A stretch of 64,000 nucleotides of DNA from Paramecium octaurelia (GCA_905182995.1 CAJJDP010000088.1:349908-413907); one strand, 5' to 3'; numbered from the stretch's first letter, positions 1-12,405 are shown. The notes: generated from the sequence alone by a model not told the origin. A program made the numbers and translations.

Positions 1-327
1 AAAAAATTGTTAAACTTTAAAAAAACTTTCCTTATCTGGATGCATTCATAATCCAGGTAGAGGGCCTTCAATTACAATCACTTTAGAAATTTATTTTATT
101 TTTTGATGAATAAATTTAGACAGTGATATGACACTAACCTTATTTTTATCATTGGAATAGAATAAGAAAAGAACTCATTCATTATTAAAAATGTATGTTT
201 ATGGAAAATATCATAAAAAAAGGCCTAAAGAAACACGCATGAATCATAAAGACAAGTATTATCATAAAAGAATTAAAACTATAAATAATTGTGGAAAATA
301 AAGTCAAAGAGAATATCAAACCACACA
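1..327. other. Spacer without a supported gene
   Basis: Very A+T-rich. A 66-codon frame starting at 190 (+) runs into the antisense side of the downstream gene and has no recognisable features, so I do not call it. Confidence 0.4.
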
Positions 328-366
328 TTTATTAAGGATGAAGAAGTATCAATCTGATTTGAAAAA

Positions 367-1611
367 TCATGGCTATAACTTAAAAGAATGTTGAGTATCT
401 AAAAATGAAATTATTTTGTGAACAAAGCTAACCCGAACCATACTGTTCACCACCTTGTTACATGAACTACATAAATTAGAGACACTAAAATACTCCAATC
501 CAAAATTAGCTTCACTAAGTTCTTCATTGTCAAACTTTTACTTTTTTTTTAAGGGAATTAAGATGATCATAAATATTAATAAAATAATTATTTGAAAATC
601 TTACATATCTTCTAACCCAAAAAAAAACATACACTAACAATTCATTAATTGTTCGATTCTCAATTTTGTATGATATTTTAGTCTTGCCTATCCTCTAATC
701 TTTAATACCTTTTCAAATCTTTCTCGAAGACTACATTTGATAATCTGATAGTAAATTAATATTTGTGCTATGCCCTTCAATACATAACCTCATATAAGTA
801 GAATTGGAATTGATTTATCTTTCTCCAATAATATTAATAAACATAATCTGAAATACAAGTTTATTAACACTACAATAAACATTAAAAATTTGTAACTTAG
901 TCTCAAACTTAGGTAATTTTTTATCTAAAGACGTATATGTTCCTAATCTAGTTAAGAATAGCACCTTGTCTTACTTGAAATTTGTCTTAACAATATCTTG
1001 AGCGTTTAATAAAAATTATTATTTCATAATCCTCCAAGATAATATGGATCATCATTAGTCTTTCATTACTTTTATGTCAATATTTTATTGTTTTATTTTA
1101 ATTTAGCCTTGCAGTTTATCAACAAATATTGTTATTGATTTTGTATTATATACTAATTCATTTTCTTCTCCAATTAGAATTTATTGAGATTAATGTTTCT
1201 GTAATGAAATATTTTAATTATAATAAAATGGCGATTAGATCCTCAAGTCTAATAACTCACTAGCAAATTGTTCTACAATTTTTTATCAGATATTTTTATG
1301 ATATTTTAATATTACCAGGGTCTTCTACCATAATCTTCTTGAGTTTGTATATTAATATATTTATTTGATATCTATGAGTTTATTGTGACTATTTCTCTTG
1401 TTCCATTAACACTTTAATATTACTCTTATTCTGTATAGCTTTATTATGATATTATTTTGTGAAATCTTTTTATGTTTTCAAAAGATTTCATTAAGCTATC
1501 ATGTGATTTGAATTCTGAAGAGGGTTTTAAGATTAGAAAAGTATTATTTTTAATATTCTTCTTTCTCTTCTTCGCATATGTTTCGTCATCAATGATTTAA
1601 TTCTGTGATAT
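367..1611 (-). pseudogene. 3' part of the 1652-3103 gene, duplicated copy cut by the gap
   Basis: This is the same sequence as 1652-2896, so it repeats the 3' exons of the neighbouring gene and is cut at its upstream side by the N at 1612. The most economical reading is an assembly duplicate of a single gene and not a second locus. The stop corresponding to 1654-1652 lies at 369-367. Confidence 0.55.
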
Positions 1612-1612
1612 N
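1612..1612. other. Assembly gap (single N)
   Basis: Flanked by 1284-bp duplicates. Similar single Ns occur at 7442, 27731, 56311 and 57964 with duplicated flanks, and at 18047 without. Confidence 0.95.
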
Positions 1613-1651
1613 TTTATTAAGGATGAAGAAGTATCAATCTGATTTGAAAAA

Positions 1652-3103
1652 TCATGGCTATAACTTAAAAGAATGTTGAGTATCTAAAAATGAAATTATT
1701 TTGTGAACAAAGCTAACCCGAACCATACTGTTCACCACCTTGTTACATGAACTACATAAATTAGAGACACTAAAATACTCCAATCCAAAATTAGCTTCAC
1801 TAAGTTCTTCATTGTCAAACTTTTACTTTTTTTTTAAGGGAATTAAGATGATCATAAATATTAATAAAATAATTATTTGAAAATCTTACATATCTTCTAA
1901 CCCAAAAAAAAACATACACTAACAATTCATTAATTGTTCGATTCTCAATTTTGTATGATATTTTAGTCTTGCCTATCCTCTAATCTTTAATACCTTTTCA
2001 AATCTTTCTCGAAGACTACATTTGATAATCTGATAGTAAATTAATATTTGTGCTATGCCCTTCAATACATAACCTCATATAAGTAGAATTGGAATTGATT
2101 TATCTTTCTCCAATAATATTAATAAACATAATCTGAAATACAAGTTTATTAACACTACAATAAACATTAAAAATTTGTAACTTAGTCTCAAACTTAGGTA
2201 ATTTTTTATCTAAAGACGTATATGTTCCTAATCTAGTTAAGAATAGCACCTTGTCTTACTTGAAATTTGTCTTAACAATATCTTGAGCGTTTAATAAAAA
2301 TTATTATTTCATAATCCTCCAAGATAATATGGATCATCATTAGTCTTTCATTACTTTTATGTCAATATTTTATTGTTTTATTTTAATTTAGCCTTGCAGT
2401 TTATCAACAAATATTGTTATTGATTTTGTATTATATACTAATTCATTTTCTTCTCCAATTAGAATTTATTGAGATTAATGTTTCTGTAATGAAATATTTT
2501 AATTATAATAAAATGGCGATTAGATCCTCAAGTCTAATAACTCACTAGCAAATTGTTCTACAATTTTTTATCAGATATTTTTATGATATTTTAATATTAC
2601 CAGGGTCTTCTACCATAATCTTCTTGAGTTTGTATATTAATATATTTATTTGATATCTATGAGTTTATTGTGACTATTTCTCTTGTTCCATTAACACTTT
2701 AATATTACTCTTATTCTGTATAGCTTTATTATGATATTATTTTGTGAAATCTTTTTATGTTTTCAAAAGATTTCATTAAGCTATCATGTGATTTGAATTC
2801 TGAAGAGGGTTTTAAGATTAGAAAAGTATTATTTTTAATATTCTTCTTTCTCTTCTTCGCATATGTTTCGTCATCAATGATTTAATTCTGTGATATTATA
2901 ATTACTTTATGAGAAAAGTTTGAGAGCAACAAATAACAATCTACTTCAACCCCCTAACCAATAGTTAAGTATTAAATCTGATGTATAACTGCTAACTTAG
3001 TTTTTTTGATAAAAAATTTATTTAATTTATTCTTTAATTCAAAAGAAATTTATAGATAGAGGAAATAGCGTTAAAAACCTTAATTATAAATTACTATTTA
3101 TTT
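1652..3103 (-). CDS. Unidentified multi-exon gene, 5' end unresolved
   Basis: Coding sequence is clear with TGA as the only stop, but I could not fix every exon. The first segment (3103 down to 2528) is 192 codons without a stop and includes HQIQYLTIGQGVEVDC and FLILKPSSEFKSHDSL. A second segment near 2560-2330, in another frame, includes LIGEENELVYNTKSITIF. Later segments include VLFLTRLGTYTSLDKK and, near the C-terminus, one hydrophobic stretch (IIILLIFMIILIPL) followed by a Cys-containing tail with NLCSSCNKVV. The last frame closes at TGA 1654-1652. Frame changes between the segments are expected from tiny introns, but the splice sites are not all identified, and no convincing start ATG was found, so the 5' end is open. 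Family not recognised. The 3' part is duplicated at 367-1611 by the gap artefact at 1612. Confidence 0.5.
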
Positions 3104-3651
3104 TCAATAATTCAACATTTTAAGTAGTTTTATGAATGAGTCCAAAAGTTTATTTATATGGTAAAAATGAGAATTGACAATAAAACTCAGTATTAATAGA
3201 AATTATTCTTTTTTGAAGTTTCATCAAGGTCCTTTGAAATGATCTTTAATCGCTTTAATGCTCTATATAATCTTTTTTAATAAGATTAGAATTGCAAAAA
3301 TCGATAAATTTATGTCCTCGATTAAAATAAATTCTACATTAGGCTAGTTCATTTACAATCATAAATATATAAGAATAGTTCATAATACTGTCATAAATCA
3401 TTAATTATTATTAATTGAAAAAAAGAGTGTTCTGATCACAGTATGATAATTTTAAATTACAAAATGCTAAAAATATGAATTCAGACAATAGCGTTAATTT
3501 AGACATCTCTAAGTAATCAAATAATTATATTAATACTCAATTTGAATATTTATTCTTTAATTCAAATAATAACTAGATTAAACCTTAAATATTGAATTGA
3601 ATGATAATAATCTAACATAGCTTAAGATTTTGGGTTAAAATCAAATTCTGT
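3104..3651. other. A+T-rich spacer
   Basis: I see no gene, repeat or RNA signal here. It separates the 5' side of the upstream minus-strand gene from the 3' end of the next one. Confidence 0.4.
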
Positions 3652-5274
3652 TCAAATCTATGTGAAATTTAAGCTAAAGGTTAAAATTTTGGTTAATTAA
3701 TAATCCAGAATTACTAATTAATACAATTCAACGCTTGTTTCACTTAACTTCAGTATAAATTATTTAATTTGTTCAAACTTTTAATAGAAATTTATTTAAA
3801 AAATAAAACTTGTGGAATTATTTTAGCAACTACGAGTAAACATATAAATTTGCTAATTGTTGCATCTAATATATGAGTGAATGGAATTGTGAATTCTTAA
3901 ATTTTGTGGGCATCGGGCCTGAATTTCAAAGTTTAAAACTGGCGTTGTAGAATCAAATTCTATTTCATTTTCACCTAATTTTAAGGTTTCCTAAGCTATT
4001 AAATCGCTTTTAAACTATATTTAGTTGATATTATTTGAAATTTGTTTTAGTTTTTAAACAATCTTGATATAACCGCAGGTTAAAGGAGGAATTTTATCAT
4101 AATGAATACATTATCCTTTAAAAAGGATCCAATCTTGAATGCAAGCAGTACATTATTTTGCCCCAGGTCCTAAGCACGACTAACAATTAATTGAACATTT
4201 AGCAACATATACTTCAATTGCATTAACTCCCCAATATTTCATATTACTTGAATTTGATTTAGTAGCAAATGTGATTTTCATTGAGTCTTAAGAATGACTA
4301 GTTTAAGCTCTTAAATTTATAAAAGCAACTTTTAGTGTAAGGCTACCGCAATTAATAGGTGGACCAGATTAATTTAAGGGTTCTTCTAATAATTGGAGGT
4401 CATCAAGCTTAAGAATAAAAGTTTCATTCAGCCAATTATCAAACAACCAGAGTTTCAACTCTACTAAAGCCTAAAAATGTGGAGGCAAGTCGAAGATTAT
4501 ATTTTAAGCTGTTTAATTTACTCCTAATATATGTTGTCCACCGGTTATATTAAAACCAGCACATATACTTGAAGAGATAGTTGTATTATCATCCCTTTTC
4601 CATTGATTAAATTCACTTGGAGTTTATAAATATGATTTAAGATTTATCCAATAGTCACATTAATTGAGATCATCAAAGCAATAATTACACCCTTTTGGGC
4701 ATTGCATAATTTCAATTTTGAAATCACTAATCCCCCATGATTCCTAAATTTTTCATATTTATACATTGTTTGCTGCTTAATCTAATGTTGAAGTTATTAT
4801 GATAAAAATAAATTTATTGGTATGAATCATCTAGACTTCATATGAGAACACTTCATCTTCATCAGGAATACCGCAAATTCGACTACCTTCTCCAATAGGA
4901 TACTATTGTTTTATTATTTTCTCATCTAATAACATGTAAATCCATTCATCATTCCAACTATCAATTCTAAAATAAAAAGTTGTCATATACTTCCAAATTT
5001 TGACTGAAATTATTATTTAATAATGAGGAGGAAGACTTGAATTATAAGTAATTAATGTGCTTTTACCGAAAGTGTTAAAACCCCCAAACAATGTTTGATT
5101 ATCACATTGGGTAAATAGAGTAGTGCCATAAGAGCTTTTAACTTACCATCCTAATTAATTACTAATTGATAAACCTTCATTATTATAATTCTTATCACTG
5201 AAAACAGTGTATAAAGGATAAAATTGACTTTCAGCATTTTGAATTACTCTCAAAAGGATAAGCACTATAATCAT
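3652..5274 (-). CDS. Secreted/surface Cys-containing protein, one 21-nt intron
   Basis: Starts MIIVLILLRVIQNAESQF, a short signal peptide, so the product should enter the secretory path. The model has one intron and ends at TGA 3654-3652, giving about 533 residues. Two features mark it as a ciliate surface-type protein: a WGISDFKIEIMQCPKGCNYC segment, and a second repeat of the same design further on (YWGVNAIEVYVAKC... followed by CQSC...CTAC...C). The two halves look like an internal duplication of a lectin-like plus Cys-cluster unit. Glutamines are mostly encoded by TAA/TAG. No C-terminal membrane helix is obvious. Function unknown; a role in the cell coat is inferred from the architecture. 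The last ~100 codons have weaker family character, and the true C-terminus could differ through a missed intron. Confidence 0.7.
4744..4764 (-). other. 21-nt spliceosomal intron
   Basis: On the minus strand it begins GTATAAATA and ends TTTAG. Although its length is a multiple of three, it carries an in-frame TGA. Removing it joins ...LDQAANN to ESWGISDF and restores the reading frame. Confidence 0.8.
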
Positions 5275-5379
5275 CTAATTATATAATTTATATATAAAAG
5301 TACTAATTCAAAGTAAATAATATTGAATGGATTACGATTAATATTTTATCAATACTAATTTTTTTTCAAGATAGAGAGA

Positions 5380-5900
5380 ACCTAAAATCAATTAATTAGC
5401 AAGAAACATCATTTTTCAATTATAGGTATAAATACCACTTTCCACATCGTTTCAGGATCTACTTCCCAATAAGCCTAATTACTTTAGGAACATAAATAAT
5501 TTGTACATGCTTGGATAGTTCTTTTCCTATTTATAAATTAGTTTCTATCATTATTAATAAAGTCTAATCATTGTTACCGAATCAACCTAAAGTTTGAACT
5601 TCACAGCAGCCCTCTAATTTGCTTTTATTATAATACTGCTAGTTAATTGAGAATCAAAATGCTTAGGTCCAATTTTTGACTATTGCACATTTAATTTTAA
5701 CTTATAGATTATTAGGGTTTGAAGCATAATCCATTGATAAATTTAGAGATTGCACAATTATGAGCATCCACATACACACTAGTGTAATTCAAGATTTATA
5801 TTAGAAAGACAGATAAATTACTTGCATTGATCTTAAATTTGTTATTAGATAACTTCAATTCAATACGCTACTTAGAAACATTGAATATTAATTATTTTAT
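5380..5900 (-). pseudogene. Cys-rich surface-type gene fragment, decayed or with unresolved introns
   Basis: Several short stretches in different frames look like a Cys-containing secreted protein: CTNYLCSQSNQAYWEVDPE near 5420-5510, GCCEVQTLG near 5600, and CVCGCSQLCN near 5760. TGA codons interrupt each frame, and I could not find GT...AG pairs that join them. It lies just upstream of the related secreted gene at 3652-5274, on the same strand, and may be a decayed relative. Confidence 0.3.
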
Positions 5901-6483
5901 TTCAATACTAAAGTAGCTAAAGGACATCAAAAAGGTGGAAAATCGAAATATTCAACATTAAAACAACCAGAGATGTGATAGAAAACTGAAATAGAATTCT
6001 CACACCAAAACACTATTAGATTAAGAAAATTGGAACTTTCTATTCAATGAAAAATAACTATGTTGGAAAATTCAAAAAAGACGTAGGGAGAGTTCAACTG
6101 TTTATTATTCTGTGTTATTTAATCAAAACTGCTAACAGAAAGAAAAAATGCTGTTTAAAAAGTCAATAGAATAAGGGATTTTGTCCCAATTGAAGGATAC
6201 TGATAATAAAGTTCACGATCAAATTTAATTACCTATAATAAGATAAGGAACATTTTATAATTTGAACTATGAGAATAAATTGGATAGAGGGAATCAATTA
6301 TTGTTGACAATGTGAATTTGGGTTATTGAGTTAATACTCTTTCCTAAATTTCAATTAATATTTATAATATGTAAAAAAGAAATAATTTAATAGGTCTCCC
6401 ATTTAAATAAATATAAAAAATATATTATATATTTAATTTTCTATTATCTGAGATACAGATAATAATTTTTATTTATAATACAA

Positions 6484-6977
6484 ATGGTTGAATTCGGAGA
6501 GGAATCAAAAAAACAAGAACGAGGTCATTTTTTTTATCCTCTGATCATACTTTGCGCTACAAGCATACTAGAGGCTTAGTATATTGATCAGGAATGTGAT
6601 TTGGATTTGGCCTTGTTTACACATTTAGTATTCTATGGAAATATAGTTATGACAGTCTATACTTTGGTCAGTTTTCTACCCAGGTTCATTTTTCTATTTA
6701 AATAGGGGTGAAAATCTTATACTAAACTTGGTATTCGCAATCTTGGGTATTTGTTGTTCTCTTTACATGTTCTCTTTGTTAATTTATGGATTTACGTTGT
6801 TTTTATCTGATAATGATTGTGTAAATGAGGCTCCTGTACTTTACTTCTTTTTGTAGTTCTACGTATTGGTATGACATCATTGTGAATTAGGCTAATGGAA
6901 TCACGTTTATCATTGTTGTTGTTGTTATTATTGGCGTCATTTTGAAGATATTGATAGATGTTTGCAGAGGGAGATGA
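6484..6977 (+). CDS. Small four-helix membrane protein, two 22-nt introns
   Basis: ATG at 6484 opens MVEFGEESKKQERGHFFYP, and the spliced frame closes at TGA 6975-6977, giving 149 residues. Four hydrophobic segments are visible: about 17-32, 45-65, 71-95 and 118-142. Between the third and fourth lies a short loop with SDNDCVNEAPVLYFF. The C-terminus is a basic, Cys-containing tail (DVCRGR). Both introns are needed: each changes frame, and removing both gives an exact 450-nt reading frame. The topology suggests an integral membrane protein of the endomembranes or cell surface. The family has no function I can name. A long antisense frame with an Asn-rich run on the other strand is a shadow of this gene. 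Confidence 0.8.
6684..6705 (+). other. 22-nt intron 1 of the four-helix gene
   Basis: Starts GTTCATTT and ends AAATAG. Splicing joins SFLPR to GENLILNL and removes an in-frame TGA downstream. Confidence 0.85.
6869..6890 (+). other. 22-nt intron 2 of the four-helix gene
   Basis: Starts GTATGACA and ends GAATTAG, and contains the TGA that would otherwise end the frame. Splicing joins FFLQFYVL to ANGITFII. Confidence 0.85.
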
Positions 6978-7845
6978 GGAGTAATTAGATGAATAATAGT
7001 AATACATAAATATAATATAATCACCAGATTTAGAAATCAAAATATAATTTTTTTTAATTAAATCTTTCATCTTAAACATTATATTACTTCTTATCATTCG
7101 TATTTATCAGAAATTCATTCTTATATACTGCATAAATAAACTAAGTTGCCTTTTTACTATTATTTATTATTATATATCCTTACTTATTAATATCTTAACA
7201 AAATCCTAATGAGTTTTAATGATATTTAATTGGGGTTATTCAACAAGATAGATAGTTCTAAATTTAATAAATAATTGTCTATATTATGCTATAACAATTA
7301 TCATAAAAATGTCAATAGTTTTGCATTTCCAAAAGAGTAAGTGGTTGTCGTTTTAATCTTGTTAATTATTATAGCAATAGTTGGGAATATTTTAGGGCTA
7401 ATTGTATTTATAACTTCATTAAACGTTCGAATTGTAGTATTNACGTAGGGAGAGTTCAACTGTTTATTATTCTGTGTTATTTAATCAAAACTGCTAACAG
7501 AAAGAAAAAATGCTGTTTAAAAAGTCAATAGAATAAGGGATTTTGTCCCAATTGAAGGATACTGATAATAAAGTTCACGATCAAATTTAATTACCTATAA
7601 TAAGATAAGGAACATTTTATAATTTGAACTATGAGAATAAATTGGATAGAGGGAATCAATTATTGTTGACAATGTGAATTTGGGTTATTGAGTTAATACT
7701 CTTTCCTAAATTTCAATTAATATTTATAATATGTAAAAAAGAAATAATTTAATAGGTCTCCCATTTAAATAAATATAAAAAATATATTATATATTTAATT
7801 TTCTATTATCTGAGATACAGATAATAATTTTTATTTATAATACAA

Positions 7846-8339
7846 ATGGTTGAATTCGGAGAGGAATCAAAAAAACAAGAACGAGGTCATTTTTTTTATC
7901 CTCTGATCATACTTTGCGCTACAAGCATACTAGAGGCTTAGTATATTGATCAGGAATGTGATTTGGATTTGGCCTTGTTTACACATTTAGTATTCTATGG
8001 AAATATAGTTATGACAGTCTATACTTTGGTCAGTTTTCTACCCAGGTTCATTTTTCTATTTAAATAGGGGTGAAAATCTTATACTAAACTTGGTATTCGC
8101 AATCTTGGGTATTTGTTGTTCTCTTTACATGTTCTCTTTGTTAATTTATGGATTTACGTTGTTTTTATCTGATAATGATTGTGTAAATGAGGCTCCTGTA
8201 CTTTACTTCTTTTTGTAGTTCTACGTATTGGTATGACATCATTGTGAATTAGGCTAATGGAATCACGTTTATCATTGTTGTTGTTGTTATTATTGGCGTC
8301 ATTTTGAAGATATTGATAGATGTTTGCAGAGGGAGATGA
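7846..8339 (+). CDS. Second, identical copy of the four-helix membrane protein gene
   Basis: This copy lies 1362 bp downstream of the first, with introns at 8046-8067 and 8231-8252. No difference from the first copy is visible. Because it sits in the duplicated flank of the N at 7442, it is probably the same gene counted twice. Confidence 0.7.
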
Positions 8340-8803
8340 GGAGTAATTAGATGAATAATAGTAATACATAAATATAATATAATCACCAGATTTAGAAATC
8401 AAAATATAATTTTTTTTAATTAAATCTTTCATCTTAAACATTATATTACTTCTTATCATTCGTATTTATCAGAAATTCATTCTTATATACTGCATAAATA
8501 AACTAAGTTGCCTTTTTACTATTATTTATTATTATATATCCTTACTTATTAATATCTTAACAAAATCCTAATGAGTTTTAATGATATTTAATTGGGGTTA
8601 TTCAACAAGATAGATAGTTCTAAATTTAATAAATAATTGTCTATATTATGCTATAACAATTATCATAAAAATGTCAATAGTTTTGCATTTCCAAAAGAGT
8701 AAGTGGTTGTCGTTTTAATCTTGTTAATTATTATAGCAATAGTTGGGAATATTTTAGGGCTAATTGTATTTATAACTTCATTAAACGTTCGAATTGTAGT
8801 ATT

Positions 8804-9736
8804 CTGAATTAAAATATAATTTTGAAAGTGGAACATAATAAAGCATAATTGCGGATAAAAAATGAAAAAATAGACTTAGAAAATCAAGTATTTCATATCG
8901 ACCAATAAGCCTACATAAAATATAATTTCAATATTTCAGACTCATTTTGTTATATAAAACTAACATATTTTTCGTACAGCGCAACCTCACATCGCTTTTA
9001 CTTATTGGAAAATATTTTATATCTCCCCCAGCATTTGAATCATTAAATTCTCATGAATTAATATATAAGACTCTCATAAATCCTTTTTAAATGAACACTT
9101 TTTTTATTATATATGTATAGATATCTTTGCAAATTTAAATTTTTATTTATTATTTCTCAAAATTTCATAAAACTCTTCTAAGGAAAAAGGGGATATTTGA
9201 TTTTAAAACACCTAAGCATGAGGTTAAATAATGTTTTGTATTCAAAATGATTTCAAGAGTAATTATTATTAATATATAATTCTTTGTATTACAATGACTA
9301 ATTTATATTCTTAGTAATCTAGACCATCGCGATAAAAATCTCTGAGATTGTTTTTTTATCAGACAGATTAATCTAAACATAGTATTTTTGTCATTATATT
9401 AGACAATTCTCTTTTAGTATCATCCTCAAGAATCTGAAAGGTATTCTACTTCAGATTTCTGATTATTAGGTACCTGTCTTGGATTCTGATTTGAGAAATA
9501 GTATGATGCATCTAATAATTTTCTGAATTTGAATTCTTACTTTAAGTCCTCACCTCATGGGAGTGGTTTGCCTATGAAAATAAACTTGCCGTATTAAATT
9601 CTAAAATACTTGATATAGGTATTATATATTGGCTAAACGAATAACAATAAATCGTACCTTTTCATTAATAGAATTTAGTTTTTATTGACATTTCAATCTT
9701 TATATAGTTCAAGAAATAATCAAATATAAAAACAAT
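8804..9736. other. Spacer with weak minus-strand coding traces
   Basis: Mostly A+T-rich. Between about 9350 and 9570 the minus strand has a 62-codon frame (…NTFQILEDDTKRELSNIM…) that may be the remains of a gene, but it has no start, no family features and flanking stops. Confidence 0.3.
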
Positions 9737-10948
9737 ATGAAATTCATCTCAATACTATTATGTCTTTTGGCCTTTACAGCTGCTCTAAGGCTTGATTTTA
9801 ACCATCAAAATTGCACTTTAGACTTGCAAAAATTAGGTGTAACAAATAATCCAGAAGAAACTACATTATCCAAAAATTTCTTTACAGGAGATGCTTATGT
9901 AGTTGAAGATAATTTGAAAGTATATATAAGATATCCAAATGCTTATTTCATTAGTTCAGACTATTTTGGTCTTGTTTAAGAAGATGGAAGAACAGCACAA
10001 ACCACTTGTCTTGATCTTAAACTATTGTAATTCACTTCAAATTCCTATTGTAACCCTGTTTAAATTACAGATCTTCCCGTAAGAGGTCATCCCTATATAA
10101 GTTGGTTTAGCTTTACTATCTGGAGTTCTTATTCATTTTCTATTCCAGTGTAACACATAAGGAGAAGATTAATAAAAACTGCCTTTTGTGGACAATCTAT
10201 TTACAAAGGCTATTATGCTATTGCTTTTTATGCTGCAGGTACCGTGAAGCCATTTTTACATTCTATTTTGAAGTCTCAGTTACTGAGATACTCCGTTTTT
10301 CTGAGTATAGGTTTGAAGCCGTATTCAAATCATTAACTTAAACGTCTACAGCACATTGCACTCTTAGTGCTTGTTGCAATGAAAAAGCTGATACTGTTTT
10401 AAACTAGTGCACAGATTTGACATGCACGTCATTTACCACTCCAGATTTACATTTCCATGATCATTTTATATTATAGTAAGTTGTGACTACTGCTGGAATG
10501 GATTACTATTTGACTGGAACTCAAGTTTGGTACACTGGTTATGGATTGAATCAAGAAGCCACAATAATATCAACTCATAATTCAATAAAAGGATAAGTTC
10601 TTATCATTTTATAGGCTAATATTGTTTGCAGTTCAGAAGTCACTATTAGAGTAACCTTTACTTTATCAACAATCTAAGAGTTTGAATAAGATAATATTTT
10701 AGGTATAGTACACGGCGAAACAAAAGAAATCACCTGCATTAAAGTAGAAGGAGAAGAAACATGTCCCACAAAAGAATAAGAAGAGATGAAGAATGATTTT
10801 TGTGGCCACGAGTTTAAGAAAACAAAATTTAATGGTGTTGTTTTTTTTTCTATTAGTAATCCTTTATTGTTTATTACCGTTTTGCTGCATTTGTATACTT
10901 TGTGGTTTACTGGTTTGCTGCTGTAAAATACCTTGTTGGAAAAGGTGA
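9737..10948 (+). CDS. Type I membrane protein with Cys-rich tail, one intron and one frameshift
   Basis: ATG at 9737 opens a clear signal peptide (MKFISILLCLLAFTAALRL). The mature part has scattered Cys (HCTLSACCNEK, QCTDLTCTS) and looks like an extracellular domain. After a 22-nt intron near the end, the frame encodes one hydrophobic segment packed with Cys (LLPFCCICILCGLLVCCCK) and a basic tail ending IPCWKR at TGA 10946-10948, about 396 residues in all. At about 10240 the frame changes between FYAAGTV and AIFTFYFEVSV. No GT...AG pair fits, and one missing base in GTGAAGCC would explain it. So this is either a sequencing slip or a recently broken gene. Family not recognised; the juxtamembrane Cys cluster suggests lipidation or disulfide-linked assembly (inference). 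Confidence 0.65.
10835..10856 (+). other. 22-nt intron near the 3' end of the 9737 gene
   Basis: Starts GTGTTG, carries nine T in a row and ends CTATTAG. Removing it places the Cys-rich membrane segment in frame. Leaving it in, or using a nearer GT, gives frames that lack this design. Confidence 0.65.
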
Positions 10949-12045
10949 AAGAATATATGCAGAAAATAATTAAGTTTTAGTTTAAATCAAAATATCTATT
11001 GAAAAATTCAAATATTGATATGAATATTGTATTAATATTTAGTTAAATTTTGAATGAGAGTAATAATTCGAATTAAAGTTAAATGGGTATTCAGGTTTAT
11101 CCTTTTATTTAGACCCTTCTTCCATTTATTTTATTACCCTGATTTTCTTTCTAAATCTTCGGTTAGGGTTATATCTTTCCATATGCCATTATACTTAATA
11201 ACTTTTAAATTTATTCAAATAGGAGACCTCTTAATCGAGTATTTTCTTTATTTTTGAAATTCTCTTTAGAATTATCAATTCTAATACTTCAATTTAGAGC
11301 CATCAGGCCAAACTTCAACTAGTCCCCTCATTAAAACCTCTATTAGTTTGTATTATTAAGAAAATTTTACCAAAGTCTTTAGTACTTTTAAAAAGTTATT
11401 ACAATTCATTATTCGCCCATTAATTGTCCTCTGAATAAGCTTGTAAAGATAGATCATGAGTAAAACTTGTGCATCTTATTGGCTCTCTTAGTAAAATATT
11501 GATATCATCCCTCTTCCTTGTATTGATATTTATTCTTCACCTCGCCTTCTAAATGCAATTAATACTATCTATATATAAAGTTGACATTATTATTTATATC
11601 ATATAATGATTTATAAATATACAAAATTTTTTATGATAATTTTCACTATTTAATCGCTTAGAATACCTTTCTTTATCAATAAAGATTTAAATAACAAGAA
11701 GTAGAAAATTGATTCCAACAAAAATGTAAAATAATTCTCATTTTATGGATTACTCAAGAAATATAGTGTTATAGAAAATAAGTTTAGCTTGAAATTGAAT
11801 GTTATCAAATGCGATATTTTATACCAAGAACCAAATTTAGAATCAAATTACAATTGCATCCTAAAATTTTAGTACTTTATAGATTTGAAAAAATAATTTA
11901 TCCAGTAAACGCTTTAATGAATAAGAAATATTTATTCAATCAGTTGAATGACTTTAACAACAATTTCACATATCAAGAACTACGCTTGCATTTTCATTTC
12001 TTTGTCTGATTTTAATTAGATTCCTTTACATTGAGACAATCAAAT
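10949..12045. other. Spacer with a possible small minus-strand remnant
   Basis: No intact gene is seen. On the minus strand at about 11275-11560 there is a short frame ending LVEVWPDGSKLKYQN; the WPDGSK motif is typical of MORN repeats, so a decayed MORN gene is possible. A 67-codon plus-strand frame at 11054 has no protein-like features. Confidence 0.3.
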
Positions 12046-12405
12046 CTTGAAGGATTCAATAAATGTGACTATTTTCCTTAATCTAAATAAATGTCGCTTT
12101 ATTTACTATACCCAGTCAATTAAAATCATAATTGATCTCCTGTCACCTATGTGATCTTTAAAAGATATCAGCCATCTTAAAAAATATTGTATTATCTTTC
12201 CAAACAAGTCTTTCTTTTTCATTAGTCTTATGATAGCATGATGAATAACATAATCTAGTAAATCCTTATTGTCTATTTCAACAAGATTACCATTAGAGAT
12301 TTCAATTTGACTACTCCTATACTCCATAAATTCCTTTTTTAAATTATTTAAATCTCCCTCAAAATATTCCTTATAAGTATCCAAAGTATATTTTATTATT
12401 TTTCA
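12046..12405 (-). CDS. Hypothetical protein fragment
   Basis: About 117 codons without TGA, including GDLNNLKKEFMEYRSSQIEI and NKDLLDYVIHHAIIRLMKKK, then a hydrophobic stretch (IIQYFLRWLISF) and MILIDWVQQIKRHLFR. The composition is protein-like. No ATG precedes the frame; an ATG in another frame (MKRETSNEKQQN) lies just upstream and would need one frame change. Family unknown. It may be a partial gene or a missed-intron model. Confidence 0.35.

Larger units (their letters stand above)
328..2896. repeat. 1284-bp exact direct duplication flanking an N
   Basis: 328-1611 and 1613-2896 read the same from end to end, separated by the single N at 1612. Identical contig ends on both sides of a one-base gap are typical of overlapping contigs that were scaffolded without being merged. 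Confidence 0.9.
6081..8803. repeat. 1361-bp exact direct duplication flanking an N
   Basis: 6081-7441 and 7443-8803 read the same, with a single N at 7442 between them. The repeated block carries a complete small gene. It has the same signature as the other gap-flanking duplications, so it is likely an unmerged contig overlap. Confidence 0.9.

Noticed and set aside
190-393. 66-codon plus-strand frame MYVYGKYHKKRP…
   Set aside because: Its 3' half is antisense to the end of the minus-strand gene, and the length is within chance for one stop codon.
645-660. GTTCGATTC as a tRNA T-loop
   Set aside because: No acceptor stem, anticodon arm or D-arm could be folded around it.
6792-7097. 101-codon minus-strand frame with an Asn-rich run, also at 8154-8459
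   Set aside because: It is antisense to the four-helix membrane gene, whose two introns restore an exact frame; the Asn run is the complement of GTT/GTC Val codons in its last helix.
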